Assembly: GCA_007751475.1 (NCBI GenBank)
Contig: CP036434.1
Coordinates: forward strand, 3,725,524 to 3,789,523
Length of the DNA stretch: 64,000 bases
Direction: 5' to 3'
From: Saltatorellus ferox
GTDB taxonomy: Bacteria > Planctomycetota > UBA1135 > GCA-002686595
This document shows positions 17,543 to 25,543 of the stretch, one piece after another (the stretch's first letter is position 1; each line of letters starts with the position of its first letter). The notes under the pieces are model-generated. The model had not been told where the DNA came from, did no database searches, and worked only from the letters and a program-made list of their open reading frames with translations. The translations under genes were made by a program, and so were the position numbers.

Positions 17543-17604
17543 TCGGTAGAGTGCGCGGGGATCATAAGCCCTGCCTATGCCTCCCAGCAACGGAAAGTGC
17601 CCTT

Positions 17605-17645
17605 CCCCTGCGGCCCGGCCCGAGGTGGATCCGGGGCCGCAGGGG
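17605..17645 (-). terminator. Strong GC hairpin downstream of the M28 peptidase gene
   Basis: CCCCTGCGGCCC (17605-17616) and GGGCCGCAGGGG (17634-17645) form a 12-bp stem with a 17-nt loop. It starts 11 bases after the peptidase stop. No clear T-run follows, so it may be a terminator or an mRNA-stabilising structure. Confidence 0.45.
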
Positions 17646-17656
17646 GCCCGGGACGG

Positions 17657-19552
17657 TCATGCGTCCGTCTTCTTCTTCGCCTCCCAGGCGTAACCGTCCG
17701 AATCGGGGTCGGCTTTGACGCTCCCCTTGAGCGTCCCGTCCTCGTCCAGCTTCGCGCTCGCGGTGAGGCGCCCGAAGCTCCCGGATTCGTACTCGAACGT
17801 CAGCGTCTTCTCCTCCGCGTTCCAGCGGCCCTTCTCGAGCTGGCGAGGCGTCTCCCCTGACTGCGTCGTGCCGCGGACCTCCCCCTCGGCGTTCACGACG
17901 AACGTGAGCGAGAAGGGCATGTCGGGCTCGGTGAAGACGCCGTTCCACTCGCCGCTCAGGGGCGTTTCGACGGCTTCGAAGCCGTCAGCGGCCATGGCCG
18001 CGGCGATCGCCTCCGGATCCGTCTCGGGCTCAGGCTCCGGCACGTAGCGCGGCAGCAGCGTGTCGGCCATCGCGAGGCTGTACGCTGTCACGGCCGAGCA
18101 GGTCGCTGACTGGACGAGGTACTCCTCGATCGCGTGCTCCAGGGTGTCGTTCTGCGTGTGCCAGGAGAAGCTGTATCCCATGCCTTCGAGCCCCGGACGG
18201 TTCTTCTCCGTCCAGAAGAAGCCAGGCACGCCCTTGCTGTTGAACGACGCGTGGTCCGAGCTGCCTCCGCGGGGCATCTTATCCCGGACGACGACGTCGA
18301 TCGGCAGATCGGGGAACGCCTCGTGGACGGGGCGGGTCGCGGCGTTGAGCATCGGCTCCATATCGGCGACGCAGAAGAGACCGCCCTGGTAGTACGTCCC
18401 GCCGTCGTCGACGAAGCAGGCCGAGACCTTGGCGAGTTCCTCCTCCGAGAGGCTCTCCACGTAGCCGCGGCTACCGAGCAGCCCTTGCTCCTCCCCGGTC
18501 CACAGGCAGAAGCGAATCGTGCGCCGCGGCTTGGCGCCAGCGGCCATCAGGATGCGCGCGGCCTCGAGGGTCACGCTCGAGCCGGTGCCGTTGTCCTGGG
18601 TTCCCTGGGACATCGGACCGTTCCAGGAGTCGAGGTGCGCCGACACGATGACCACCTCATCGGGGAACTCGGTTCCCGGGATCTCGGCGATCGTGTTGAA
18701 AGCGCCGAACGGGCCCTCGGTGAAGTAGTGCTTCAGGTCGAATTCAAGCTCCACTTCCTCGCCGTCGGAGAGGCGCGAGTTGATCGCGTCGTAGTCCTGT
18801 CGGCGGATCGTGACCTCCACGTCCGTGGGGAGGGTCTCCATCGTCAGCTCGCGCCAGCCGCGCTTGCCGCCGGTCGTGATCTCGTCGCGACTGGCGCCGA
18901 CGACCTTGCCGAGAATATGGGCCTCCTGCAGGGCGGCATCGATCTTCTCGCGCAGCTCGCGCTCGGCCTCGGCCGCCTCCTTGTCGCGGTTCCGACGGCG
19001 TCGCTGGGACTTCGTGAGGACCCATGCGCCCGTCAGCTGGTCCCGTACTTCCTCCAGACCCTCGAGGGTGAGCGGCATCTTCACCACCTTGCCGCGCAGC
19101 GGTCCGTCGGTGCCCGCGCCCCAGGCGGGCGTCGTGAACTCGAGATCGCGTTCGACCGGGGACACCATGCGCGCGCTGCTCGGCCCGCGGTCGAAGCGGA
19201 CGGGGATGTCGCCCCAGCGCATGAGGTGAGAGTTCTTCAGCCCGTATTCGGTGAACTTCGCGCGCGTCCAGACGTTGGCGCGCTCCAGGCCAGCGGAGCC
19301 CGTCAGGCGCGGCCCGATCTCCTCGCTGATGTAGGTCAGCGTTTCCCACACCTTCGAGTTCTCCTTGCCCTCCTGGATGATGGCGTCGATGACGGCCGCT
19401 GGATCGGGCGCCGCCTCGGCCTTGGCCTCCGGCGCGGATTCCCCAGGAGTGGAGTCGCGGCGGGAGGAGTCCTGGGCAAAGTTCGGCGAAGCGATCGCCA
19501 GCAGGAAAGAGGCCCGAACGAAGGTGGTCCGGAGTCGAGAGTGGGAGACCAT
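17657..19552 (-). CDS. Exported M28-family zinc aminopeptidase with C-terminal beta-barrel-like domain
   Basis: The ATG at 19552 begins a signal peptide ('MVSHSRLRTTFVRASFLLAI'); total 631 residues. Upstream in-frame Met residues are not needed. The peptidase part carries the co-catalytic zinc ligands expected for M28: His in 'VSAHLDSWNG', bridging Asp in 'QDNGTGSS', Glu-Glu in 'WTGEEQGLLG', Asp in 'CFVDDGGTY' and His in 'GGSSDHASF'. Between residues about 130 and 280 is an inserted region resembling the protease-associated section of large M28 exopeptidases, with a basic helix 'TKSQRRRRNRDKEAAEAE'. The last about 90 residues (after 'FEAVETPLSGEWNGVF') look like a small beta-barrel domain. 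It probably trims peptides in the periplasm or outside the cell. It is divergent from the permease at 19701. Confidence 0.9.
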   Translation of the reverse strand: MVSHSRLRTTFVRASFLLAIASPNFAQDSSRRDSTPGESAPEAKAEAAPDPAAVIDAIIQEGKENSKVWETLTYISEEIGPRLTGSAGLERANVWTRAKFTEYGLKNSHLMRWGDIPVRFDRGPSSARMVSPVERDLEFTTPAWGAGTDGPLRGKVVKMPLTLEGLEEVRDQLTGAWVLTKSQRRRRNRDKEAAEAERELREKIDAALQEAHILGKVVGASRDEITTGGKRGWRELTMETLPTDVEVTIRRQDYDAINSRLSDGEEVELEFDLKHYFTEGPFGAFNTIAEIPGTEFPDEVVIVSAHLDSWNGPMSQGTQDNGTGSSVTLEAARILMAAGAKPRRTIRFCLWTGEEQGLLGSRGYVESLSEEELAKVSACFVDDGGTYYQGGLFCVADMEPMLNAATRPVHEAFPDLPIDVVVRDKMPRGGSSDHASFNSKGVPGFFWTEKNRPGLEGMGYSFSWHTQNDTLEHAIEEYLVQSATCSAVTAYSLAMADTLLPRYVPEPEPETDPEAIAAAMAADGFEAVETPLSGEWNGVFTEPDMPFSLTFVVNAEGEVRGTTQSGETPRQLEKGRWNAEEKTLTFEYESGSFGRLTASAKLDEDGTLKGSVKADPDSDGYAWEAKKKTDA

Positions 19553-19700
19553 GACGGAGCTAGTGGGTGAAGAGGCCGCGCGAAGAGGCGCGGAGGGGGT
19601 GGCGAGAGCGGTCGATCGTAGCCAGTCGACGGCCATTCGAGACCGGACCTTGCCGCACCTTTACGCGGCCCGCTGCCGTTCCGCTTGCTACCCTTCCCGG

Positions 19701-20963
19701 GTGCTTCGCAGCGTGTCCACCTGGTTCTTGATCGTCACTCGCTCGATGCGCGAGCACGCGCTGTCGACCTCGATCACGGTCCTGGCGGCGGCGCTCGCGG
19801 GAGGGCTGGTGATGGCCGTGCTCGCGATCCACTCGGCGACCTCACGCGCATTCGGCGGGATGGACCTCGCCTACGACGCGATTCTGGGGCCAGCGGGCGG
19901 TCAGAGTCAGCTGGTGCTGAACACGCTCTTTCACCTCGACGCCTCCCAGGGGAACATCCCCTGGAGCCTCTACCGGACGATCGCGAACGATCCCGGCGTC
20001 GAGCGAGCGGTGCCCTACGCCGTCGGCGACAACTTCCGGGGCTTTCGAATCATCGGGACGACCCTGGAGGCGTTCGAAGGACGGTCGCTCGTGGAGCCCG
20101 GTACTTGGTTCGACCCAGGTAAACGCCAGGCCGTCGTGGGCGCCGCCGTCGCGCGGGAGACGGGCCTCGCGCGAGGCAGCACGTTCAGCCCGAGCCACGG
20201 GCTGACGTACGACGAGCGCGATCCCCGCCAGCACGCGGAGCGCTACGCGGTCGTGGGCGTCATGGCCCCGACCGGGACGCCTGACGACCGCGTGATCTTC
20301 ATTCCCATCGAAGGCGTCTATCGCATGGGCGGCCACGAGCTCCGAGGGAGCGGCGAGGCGATCGACGCAGAGGCCTTTCACGCGCAGGAGATCCCCGATG
20401 CCCACAAGGAGGTGTCGGCGGTGCTGCTGCGATTCCGGCGCGGAGGCATGTCTCCTGGGCTGCGACTGAATCGTCAGTTCAACGTGCTCAACGAGCGGGT
20501 CACGCTCGCGTGGCCGATCGCACAGGTCCTCGCGGACCTTTACCGAAAGCTCTTCTGGGCCATCGAAGTGCTGCGCACCGTGGCAGGTATCGTCGTGGTG
20601 GTCGCGGGCGCGGGGCTCCTGGCGAGCCTTTACAACACGATGAGCGAGCGGCGCCGCGAACTCGCCGTTTTCCGCGCCCTCGGCGCGCGACGAGGGCTCG
20701 TCTTCGGCGTCGTCGTGGGAGAGGCGGTCGCCATCGCGGCCCTGGGCTCTTTGCTCGGTTTCGCCGTGTACGGCGCGATTCTGTCGCGCGTCCGGGATAC
20801 GTTGCTCCAGACGACCGGTGTGGTGCTCGTGCCCACAGAGCTGGGCGCGGGTCTTCTCTGGGTACCGATCGGCATGCTGGGCGTCGGCGTCGTCGCTGGC
20901 TTGCTCCCTGCCATGAAGGCCTACACCACGGACCCGTGCAGGACTCTGGCACGATCGCTATGA
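19701..20963 (+). CDS. FtsX/MacB-type ABC transporter permease
   Basis: The GTG at 19701 gives 420 residues; longer upstream readings overlap the divergent peptidase promoter. The layout is classic: a membrane helix at about 20-42, a large periplasmic domain (about 45-280), then three helices. The conserved cytoplasmic stretch 'MSERRRELAVFRALGARRG' lies between helices 2 and 3, and the C-terminal helix ends 'LLPAMKAYTTDPCRTL'. Such permeases work with a MacB/LolD-type ATPase in lipoprotein or small-molecule extrusion or as mechanotransducers. No ATPase gene is adjacent in this window. The stop overlaps the start of the DUF3299 lipoprotein (ATGA, 20960-20963). Confidence 0.85.
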   Translation: MLRSVSTWFLIVTRSMREHALSTSITVLAAALAGGLVMAVLAIHSATSRAFGGMDLAYDAILGPAGGQSQLVLNTLFHLDASQGNIPWSLYRTIANDPGVERAVPYAVGDNFRGFRIIGTTLEAFEGRSLVEPGTWFDPGKRQAVVGAAVARETGLARGSTFSPSHGLTYDERDPRQHAERYAVVGVMAPTGTPDDRVIFIPIEGVYRMGGHELRGSGEAIDAEAFHAQEIPDAHKEVSAVLLRFRRGGMSPGLRLNRQFNVLNERVTLAWPIAQVLADLYRKLFWAIEVLRTVAGIVVVVAGAGLLASLYNTMSERRRELAVFRALGARRGLVFGVVVGEAVAIAALGSLLGFAVYGAILSRVRDTLLQTTGVVLVPTELGAGLLWVPIGMLGVGVVAGLLPAMKAYTTDPCRTLARSL

Positions 20964-21793
20964 ACGAACGACTCTCCATCTTTTCCGTGGCCGCCCGCGG
21001 TACCGCCCGCGGGGCCGCATGCGCTGGCCTGGCGTTACTCGCTGCCTGTGGGGAGGCGCCAGTCGAGGGCGGCACCGTCGTGATCGGGTTTGAGGGCGGC
21101 GCGCTGGATGGGAGCGAGGATGCCGTGCTCGAAGCTGAGGCCGAAGCCGACGCCGGGCCGAACGCCGAGTCAGGGACGGATCCAGCCCTGGAAGCGCTCG
21201 CAGCGTCCTACCTGACCCTCCCGATCGACGAACTCCTCGCCAGCATGGGGCTGGCACGGGACGAGGCCACGCAGATGATGGACCTTCCGGACGAGACGAT
21301 CCGTCAGCTCGCCATCGCCCGGCTCCGTCGGGATGCTCTCGATCCGGACGAGGGCGGCGCTCCCGAGAGGCTCGATGATGGACGACTCTCAGTTCGCTTT
21401 CGCCACCTGAGCCTCGATGCCCTCGACGACTTCGAGTTCGAAGAGGTCATGGACTCCCTGATGGAAGGGGAGGTCAGGTTCCCGCAAGAAGTGGCGGCCT
21501 TCGACGAGAAGCCGGTCGAGATCACGGGCTACATGATCCCGGTGGAGTGGCAGCGCCGCGAGGTCACCGAGTTCATGCTCGTGCGGGATCTGCTCGCCTG
21601 CTGCTTCGGGGGCGCGCCACAGCCCGATGAGTGGATCCACGTTTCGATGGAGGAGGGCAAGGGCTCACCCTACTTTCCGTTCGTCCCCGTGAGCGTCGAG
21701 GGCACGCTGCATATCGAGGGGATCGACGACGGTTCCGGCTACGCGGCCGGATGTTTCCACCTGAACGGGACGGCGGCGCGCGAGGTTCGCTGA
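20960..21793 (+). CDS. DUF3299-containing lipoprotein
   Basis: The product is 277 residues and translationally coupled to the permease upstream. The N-terminus ends in a lipobox (LLAAC), so it is probably a lipid-anchored protein. A low-complexity acidic linker (A/E/D-rich, about 60-75) follows. The C-terminal ~110 residues match the DUF3299 pattern: 'FDEKPVEITGYMIPVEW', 'EFMLVRDLLACCFGGAP', 'VPVSVEGTLHIEG'. DUF3299 proteins are commonly found beside FtsX/MacB permeases. The conserved 'LLACCFG' Cys pair may bind metal or take part in redox. The function is not established. Confidence 0.85.
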   Translation: MNERLSIFSVAARGTARGAACAGLALLAACGEAPVEGGTVVIGFEGGALDGSEDAVLEAEAEADAGPNAESGTDPALEALAASYLTLPIDELLASMGLARDEATQMMDLPDETIRQLAIARLRRDALDPDEGGAPERLDDGRLSVRFRHLSLDALDDFEFEEVMDSLMEGEVRFPQEVAAFDEKPVEITGYMIPVEWQRREVTEFMLVRDLLACCFGGAPQPDEWIHVSMEEGKGSPYFPFVPVSVEGTLHIEGIDDGSGYAAGCFHLNGTAAREVR

Positions 21794-21819
21794 GGATCAG
21801 CATTCATCTTGGAACCTAG

Positions 21820-22027
21820 CCTGTATTATTCGCGAGTTTGCACCACCAGCACGCCCAAACCACGCCGTGGCGGCGTCAGACGGCAGCCTTTGGCTGCCGC
21901 ACGCTTCGCGGGCTCCCTCACAGAATGCTCGACGGGCCTACGGGCCCGCCTCCGCTTCGTTCGGTCGTCTTCCTTGCCACGCCGCGGTTTGAACGCACTG
22001 GTGGAACAAACTCGTGAATAATGCAGG
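21820..22027. mobile_element. 208-bp MITE-like inverted-repeat element with CTAG target duplication
   Basis: The two ends are imperfect inverted repeats of about 55 bp. The left end reads CCTGTATTATTCGCGAGTTT and the right end, inverted, CCTGCATTATTCACGAGTTT; both continue into CCACCAG and a CAAACC-CG-CGTGGC block. CTAG flanks both sides (21816-21819 and 22028-22031) as a likely target duplication. The interior is short with no coding capacity, so this is a non-autonomous element mobilised by a transposase elsewhere. CC-ended termini with 4-bp duplications recall IS1380-type elements (inference). The right terminus contains the ATG of the downstream antiporter gene. Confidence 0.65.
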
Positions 22028-23433
22028 CTAGCTGGTTATCGATTCTCCCTCCGGTGCTCGCCATCGTGCTGGCCATCTGGAGCAAGCAGGTCCTGCTCTC
22101 GCTCTTCGCGGGCATCTGGATGGGCTTCACGCTGCTCAGCGGCTTCAACCCGCTCCTCGGCTTCGCGGCCGGGCTGGACGGCGTCATCGACGTCTTCGGG
22201 GATGCGGATGACGCCAGGGTGCTCGTCTTCACGCTGCTGATCGGGTCGCTCATCGCCACGATCGAGCGTTCGGGAGGGGTGCGCGGCTTCGTGCACTTCC
22301 TGGAGTCCCGGCGCTGGGTCCACACGGGGCGGCGCGCGCAGCTCCTGGCCTGGTCCACCGGCATCGTCATCTTCATCGAGTCGAACATCACCTTGCTCGT
22401 GGCGGGCGCGGTCAGTCGGCCGCTCTTCGATCGCTACAGGGTGTCCCGCGAGAAGCTCGCCTACCTGATCGACGCCACATCCGCGCCCGTGTGCGTGATG
22501 ATCCCCCTCAACGCATGGGGGGCCGTCATCATCGGAATCGTGTCGACGGCGGGCGTGGAGAATCCCCTGGACACGTTCATCTCGTCCATCCCGTACAACC
22601 TCTATGCGATCGCGTCCATCGTGCTCTCGCTGGTGGTCATCTGGAAGGACATCAATCTCGGTCCGATGAAGGCGGCCGAGGAGCGAACCCAGGGGGGAGA
22701 CCTGCTTTGGCCAGGCGCCCTTCCGCTGGTGGAGACTGCGGCGGAAGGCGGACCCGGCGAATCGGTGGATCACGTGCCGTCCGGCTGGCTCATGCTCCTG
22801 CCCATCATGGTCATGGTCGCGATGATGCCCATCGGCCTCTACATCACCGGCGACGGAAGCCTCATCGAGGGGTCTGGATCCCGTGCCATTCTCTGGGCCA
22901 TCACTGCGGCCATCCTGACGATCTGGACCATGCTCCTCGTCAAGGGGGGAACCAGCGTCCACAACCTGATGGCCGTGTTCATGAAGGGCGCGGGCAACCT
23001 GCTGCCCATCGCGACGATCCTGCTGCTCGCGCTCGCGCTGGGCGATGTGGCGAAGCTGCTGGGGACCGGTACCTACGTCGCGGGAGTGGCCAGCGCCACC
23101 GTGCCTGTCTTTCTGCTCGCGCCGCTGATCTTCCTCGTCTCCTCGTTCATCGCGTTCTCCGTCGGCTCGAGCTGGGGGACCTTCGCCATCATGATTCCGA
23201 TCGCGATCCCGATCGCCACGACGCTGGGGCTGCCGATCCCGCTCCTCTTGGGGGCCGCCATCTCCGGTGCCGTCTTCGGCGACCACGCCTCACCGATCAG
23301 CGACACGACCGTGGTCGCTTCCATGGCGTCGGCCACGGACCACATCGATCACGTGCGGACGCAGCTGCCCTACGCTCTGGTGGCGGCAGGCTTTGCCACG
23401 GTCGGGTTCTTGATCCTCGGTCTTATCGGGTAG
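22021..23433 (+). CDS. NhaC-family Na+/H+ antiporter
   Basis: The product is 470 residues with about 11-12 membrane helices and the start 'WLSILPPVLAIVLAIWSKQV' typical of NhaC-type carriers. Other family-like segments are 'FIESNITLLVAGAVSRPLFD', 'VCVMIPLNAWGAVIIG' and 'FGDHASPISDTTVVASMAS'. It would exchange Na+ for H+ (or an amino-acid-like solute) across the inner membrane. The only start that keeps helix 1 is ATG 22021, which lies inside the terminal repeat of the upstream element, so the first codons come from the element. Its 3' end overlaps the convergent beta-lactamase-fold gene by 11 bases. Confidence 0.9.
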   Translation: MQASWLSILPPVLAIVLAIWSKQVLLSLFAGIWMGFTLLSGFNPLLGFAAGLDGVIDVFGDADDARVLVFTLLIGSLIATIERSGGVRGFVHFLESRRWVHTGRRAQLLAWSTGIVIFIESNITLLVAGAVSRPLFDRYRVSREKLAYLIDATSAPVCVMIPLNAWGAVIIGIVSTAGVENPLDTFISSIPYNLYAIASIVLSLVVIWKDINLGPMKAAEERTQGGDLLWPGALPLVETAAEGGPGESVDHVPSGWLMLLPIMVMVAMMPIGLYITGDGSLIEGSGSRAILWAITAAILTIWTMLLVKGGTSVHNLMAVFMKGAGNLLPIATILLLALALGDVAKLLGTGTYVAGVASATVPVFLLAPLIFLVSSFIAFSVGSSWGTFAIMIPIAIPIATTLGLPIPLLLGAAISGAVFGDHASPISDTTVVASMASATDHIDHVRTQLPYALVAAGFATVGFLILGLIG

Positions 23434-24529
23434 GGCCAGCGAGGAAGAGGTCCGCGACCTGCTCGCCCAGGTGGTCCACGTCCGGCTCGGCTCGGTTCGT
23501 CAGCACGATCACCGTCAGCCGCTCCTCCGGGAAGCGCTGCAGGTAGTTCCTGAAGCCGCAGGTGCTGCCGCTGTGGTGCTGTCTCACGTGACCGCGATAG
23601 CGATCGATGCGCCAGCCGAAGCCGTAGTTCTTCGGCGCGGGCGTCCACATCTGTTCCTTGGTAGCCGCGCTGATCAGCTCGTCGCGATAGAGCGCGGCAT
23701 CCCAGAGGGTCAGATCCTCGAGCGATGAGTAGATACCGCCGTCGCCCAGGACGGCGCTGTGGCGGGACTGGTCGGTGAACTCTGGCCCGCCCTCGCCCAC
23801 GGTGTACCCCATGGCGCGTTCCGGAACGGTAGAGATCCCATTCACGAACGCGACCGTGTGCTCCATACCGGTCGGCTCGAAGATCCTGGTCTTCAGGAAG
23901 TCCGCGAACGAGCCGCCGCTGAGCTTCTCGACGATCATCGCGAGTACGGCGTACCCCGTATTGCTGTACCGATACTCGGAGCCAGGCGTGAAGTAGCCGC
24001 CTTCCTGCTGTTTCATCAGCTCCAGGATCTCGGCGTCGTGGACCTGATCGTGTGGCCCATCGATTGCCAGGCGAACCTCGTCTTCTGGAACCAGCGGCTC
24101 GTAGTCGAGGAGGCCGGAACGGTGCTGCAAGAGGTGCTCGATCGTGATGCTGGCTCCGTAGGCGGGGAAGTCCCCGAAGATCTGGGGCAGCGTGGTATCC
24201 AGCGCCAGGCGATCCTGCTCGATGAGCATCAGGATGCTCATCGCGGTGAACTGCTTGCTGATCGACGCGAGTCGGAAGTTGCTGCTGGACGTCACCGGCT
24301 CTCGCGCCTCGAGGTCCGCCATGCCATAGCAGCGGGAGAGCAGCACTTCCCCGTCGCGGATCACCCGGACGGCAGCGCCTGGCACGGCGTCTCCTGCGTA
24401 GGCCTCGAACAGCCTGTCGACATGTTCCGCGGGATGGGTGGCGCAACTGCTCATCAGAAGGAGGGCGGTGACGGAGTGGAGGACGCGTTGCACGGTGGTC
24501 TTGATCTTCGTGGGGAAGGGAGCGGTCAC
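23423..24529 (-). CDS. Serine beta-lactamase-fold lipoprotein (class C / esterase-like)
   Basis: The product is 368 residues. The N-terminus carries a lipobox-like 'LLMSSC', so the protein is probably lipid-anchored. Active-site signatures of the beta-lactamase/PBP-like family are present: SxxK as 'SISK' (in 'FRLASISKQFTAMSIL'), Y-x-N as 'YSN' (in 'YRYSNTGYAVLAMI') and 'HRSGLLDY'. It may be a D-amino-peptidase, esterase or true lactamase; members of this family often have unknown substrates. Its ATG overlaps the stop of dapF by 4 bases, so it is coupled to a gene making a peptidoglycan/lysine precursor, which fits a wall-peptide hydrolase role (inference). Confidence 0.87.
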   Translation of the reverse strand: MTAPFPTKIKTTVQRVLHSVTALLLMSSCATHPAEHVDRLFEAYAGDAVPGAAVRVIRDGEVLLSRCYGMADLEAREPVTSSSNFRLASISKQFTAMSILMLIEQDRLALDTTLPQIFGDFPAYGASITIEHLLQHRSGLLDYEPLVPEDEVRLAIDGPHDQVHDAEILELMKQQEGGYFTPGSEYRYSNTGYAVLAMIVEKLSGGSFADFLKTRIFEPTGMEHTVAFVNGISTVPERAMGYTVGEGGPEFTDQSRHSAVLGDGGIYSSLEDLTLWDAALYRDELISAATKEQMWTPAPKNYGFGWRIDRYRGHVRQHHSGSTCGFRNYLQRFPEERLTVIVLTNRAEPDVDHLGEQVADLFLAGPTR

Positions 24530-25353
24530 AGGATTCCTCGAAAGCAGTAGGCGACCGGGCCGGACATCACGGCGTGCCCATCGCTGCGGATCTCGATGCC
24601 CACCTCACCCGCGGGCAGCTCCACGGTCAACTGAGTGGCTTCGGTCAGACCGCGTGCGCGCGCCGCGAACGCCGCGGCGCACGCGCCCGTGCCGCAGGCC
24701 TGCGTCAGGCCAGCGCCGCGTTCGTAGACGATGAGCTGGAGTCGGTCGGCCGACCGCAGCGTGGCGACGCCGACGTTGACCGAGTGGGGGAACAGCCGAT
24801 CCCCCTGGACCGTGGGGGCGAGTCCCGCGACGTCGATCGCGTCGACATCGTCCACGAAGAACACTGCGTGCGGATTGCCGACGCTGAGCGCGGCTGGGTT
24901 CACCAGGGGGCCGACGTTGAGACCGAGGTTCAGGGTATCGCGTTCCTCGCTGAGCGGGACGTCCTGCCAATCCATGCTGACGCGACCCATGTCACAGCTC
25001 ACCTGCCGCTCCCCGATGCGCCGGCACTCCAGCACACCGGCGAGCGTTTCGATTCGAACGTGATCTCCTCCAGTTTCCTCGAGGGCGATCCAGGCGACGC
25101 AGCGCGTGGCGTTGCCGCAGGCCTCGACCTCGCGTCCGTCGACATTGTAGAGACGCATGAAAACGTCGGCTCGGGCTGACGGCTCGATGACCACGAGCTG
25201 ATCAGCGCCCACGCCGACGTCGACATCGCAAATACGGGCGATCTCCGCAGCGGCCGGGCGATAGGGCGCGACCCGGGCATCGACGATCACGAAGTGATTC
25301 TTGAGCCCGTGCATCTTGACGAACGCTCGCCCTGTCCCGCTTTCCGCATCCAT
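24526..25353 (-). CDS. dapF: Diaminopimelate epimerase
   Basis: The product is 275 residues from ATG 25353, the usual family size. DapF converts LL- to meso-diaminopimelate for lysine and peptidoglycan synthesis in the cytoplasm. The two catalytic Cys sites are seen as 'EACGNATRC' and 'QACGTGACAA', the N-terminus reads 'FVKMHGLKNHFVIVDAR', and the two halves show the expected pseudo-symmetry. The family usually reads GLGNDF near the start; here it is GLKNHF, a divergent but recognisable version. It is the first gene of a two-gene unit with the beta-lactamase-fold lipoprotein. Confidence 0.9.
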   Translation of the reverse strand: MDAESGTGRAFVKMHGLKNHFVIVDARVAPYRPAAAEIARICDVDVGVGADQLVVIEPSARADVFMRLYNVDGREVEACGNATRCVAWIALEETGGDHVRIETLAGVLECRRIGERQVSCDMGRVSMDWQDVPLSEERDTLNLGLNVGPLVNPAALSVGNPHAVFFVDDVDAIDVAGLAPTVQGDRLFPHSVNVGVATLRSADRLQLIVYERGAGLTQACGTGACAAAFAARARGLTEATQLTVELPAGEVGIEIRSDGHAVMSGPVAYCFRGIL

Positions 25354-25543
25354 CGTCCGATCTCCGGGGCCCTTGATCTCCGCCGTGTTATTCCCGCGCG
25401 AGCGTAGACGAGTCGCAGGCATGCCGTCCAGGCACGCGTCGGCGCCGTTACGTTTCTCTGACCAGGAGGTCGGGCCGGTTCCCGGATTTAGAGAAGAATC
25501 GTGCGTGGTCTTCGAAGCGCCGCGCATTCCTCTGTGGCCAGCG

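Noticed and set aside
18134..19570. 478-codon open frame opposite the M28 peptidase
   Set aside because: No recognisable domain; the zinc-ligand motifs on the minus strand decide the coding strand.
22036..23286. Long antisense open frame opposite the antiporter gene
   Set aside because: Its product is charged low-complexity sequence typical of the shadow of a membrane-protein gene in high-GC DNA.
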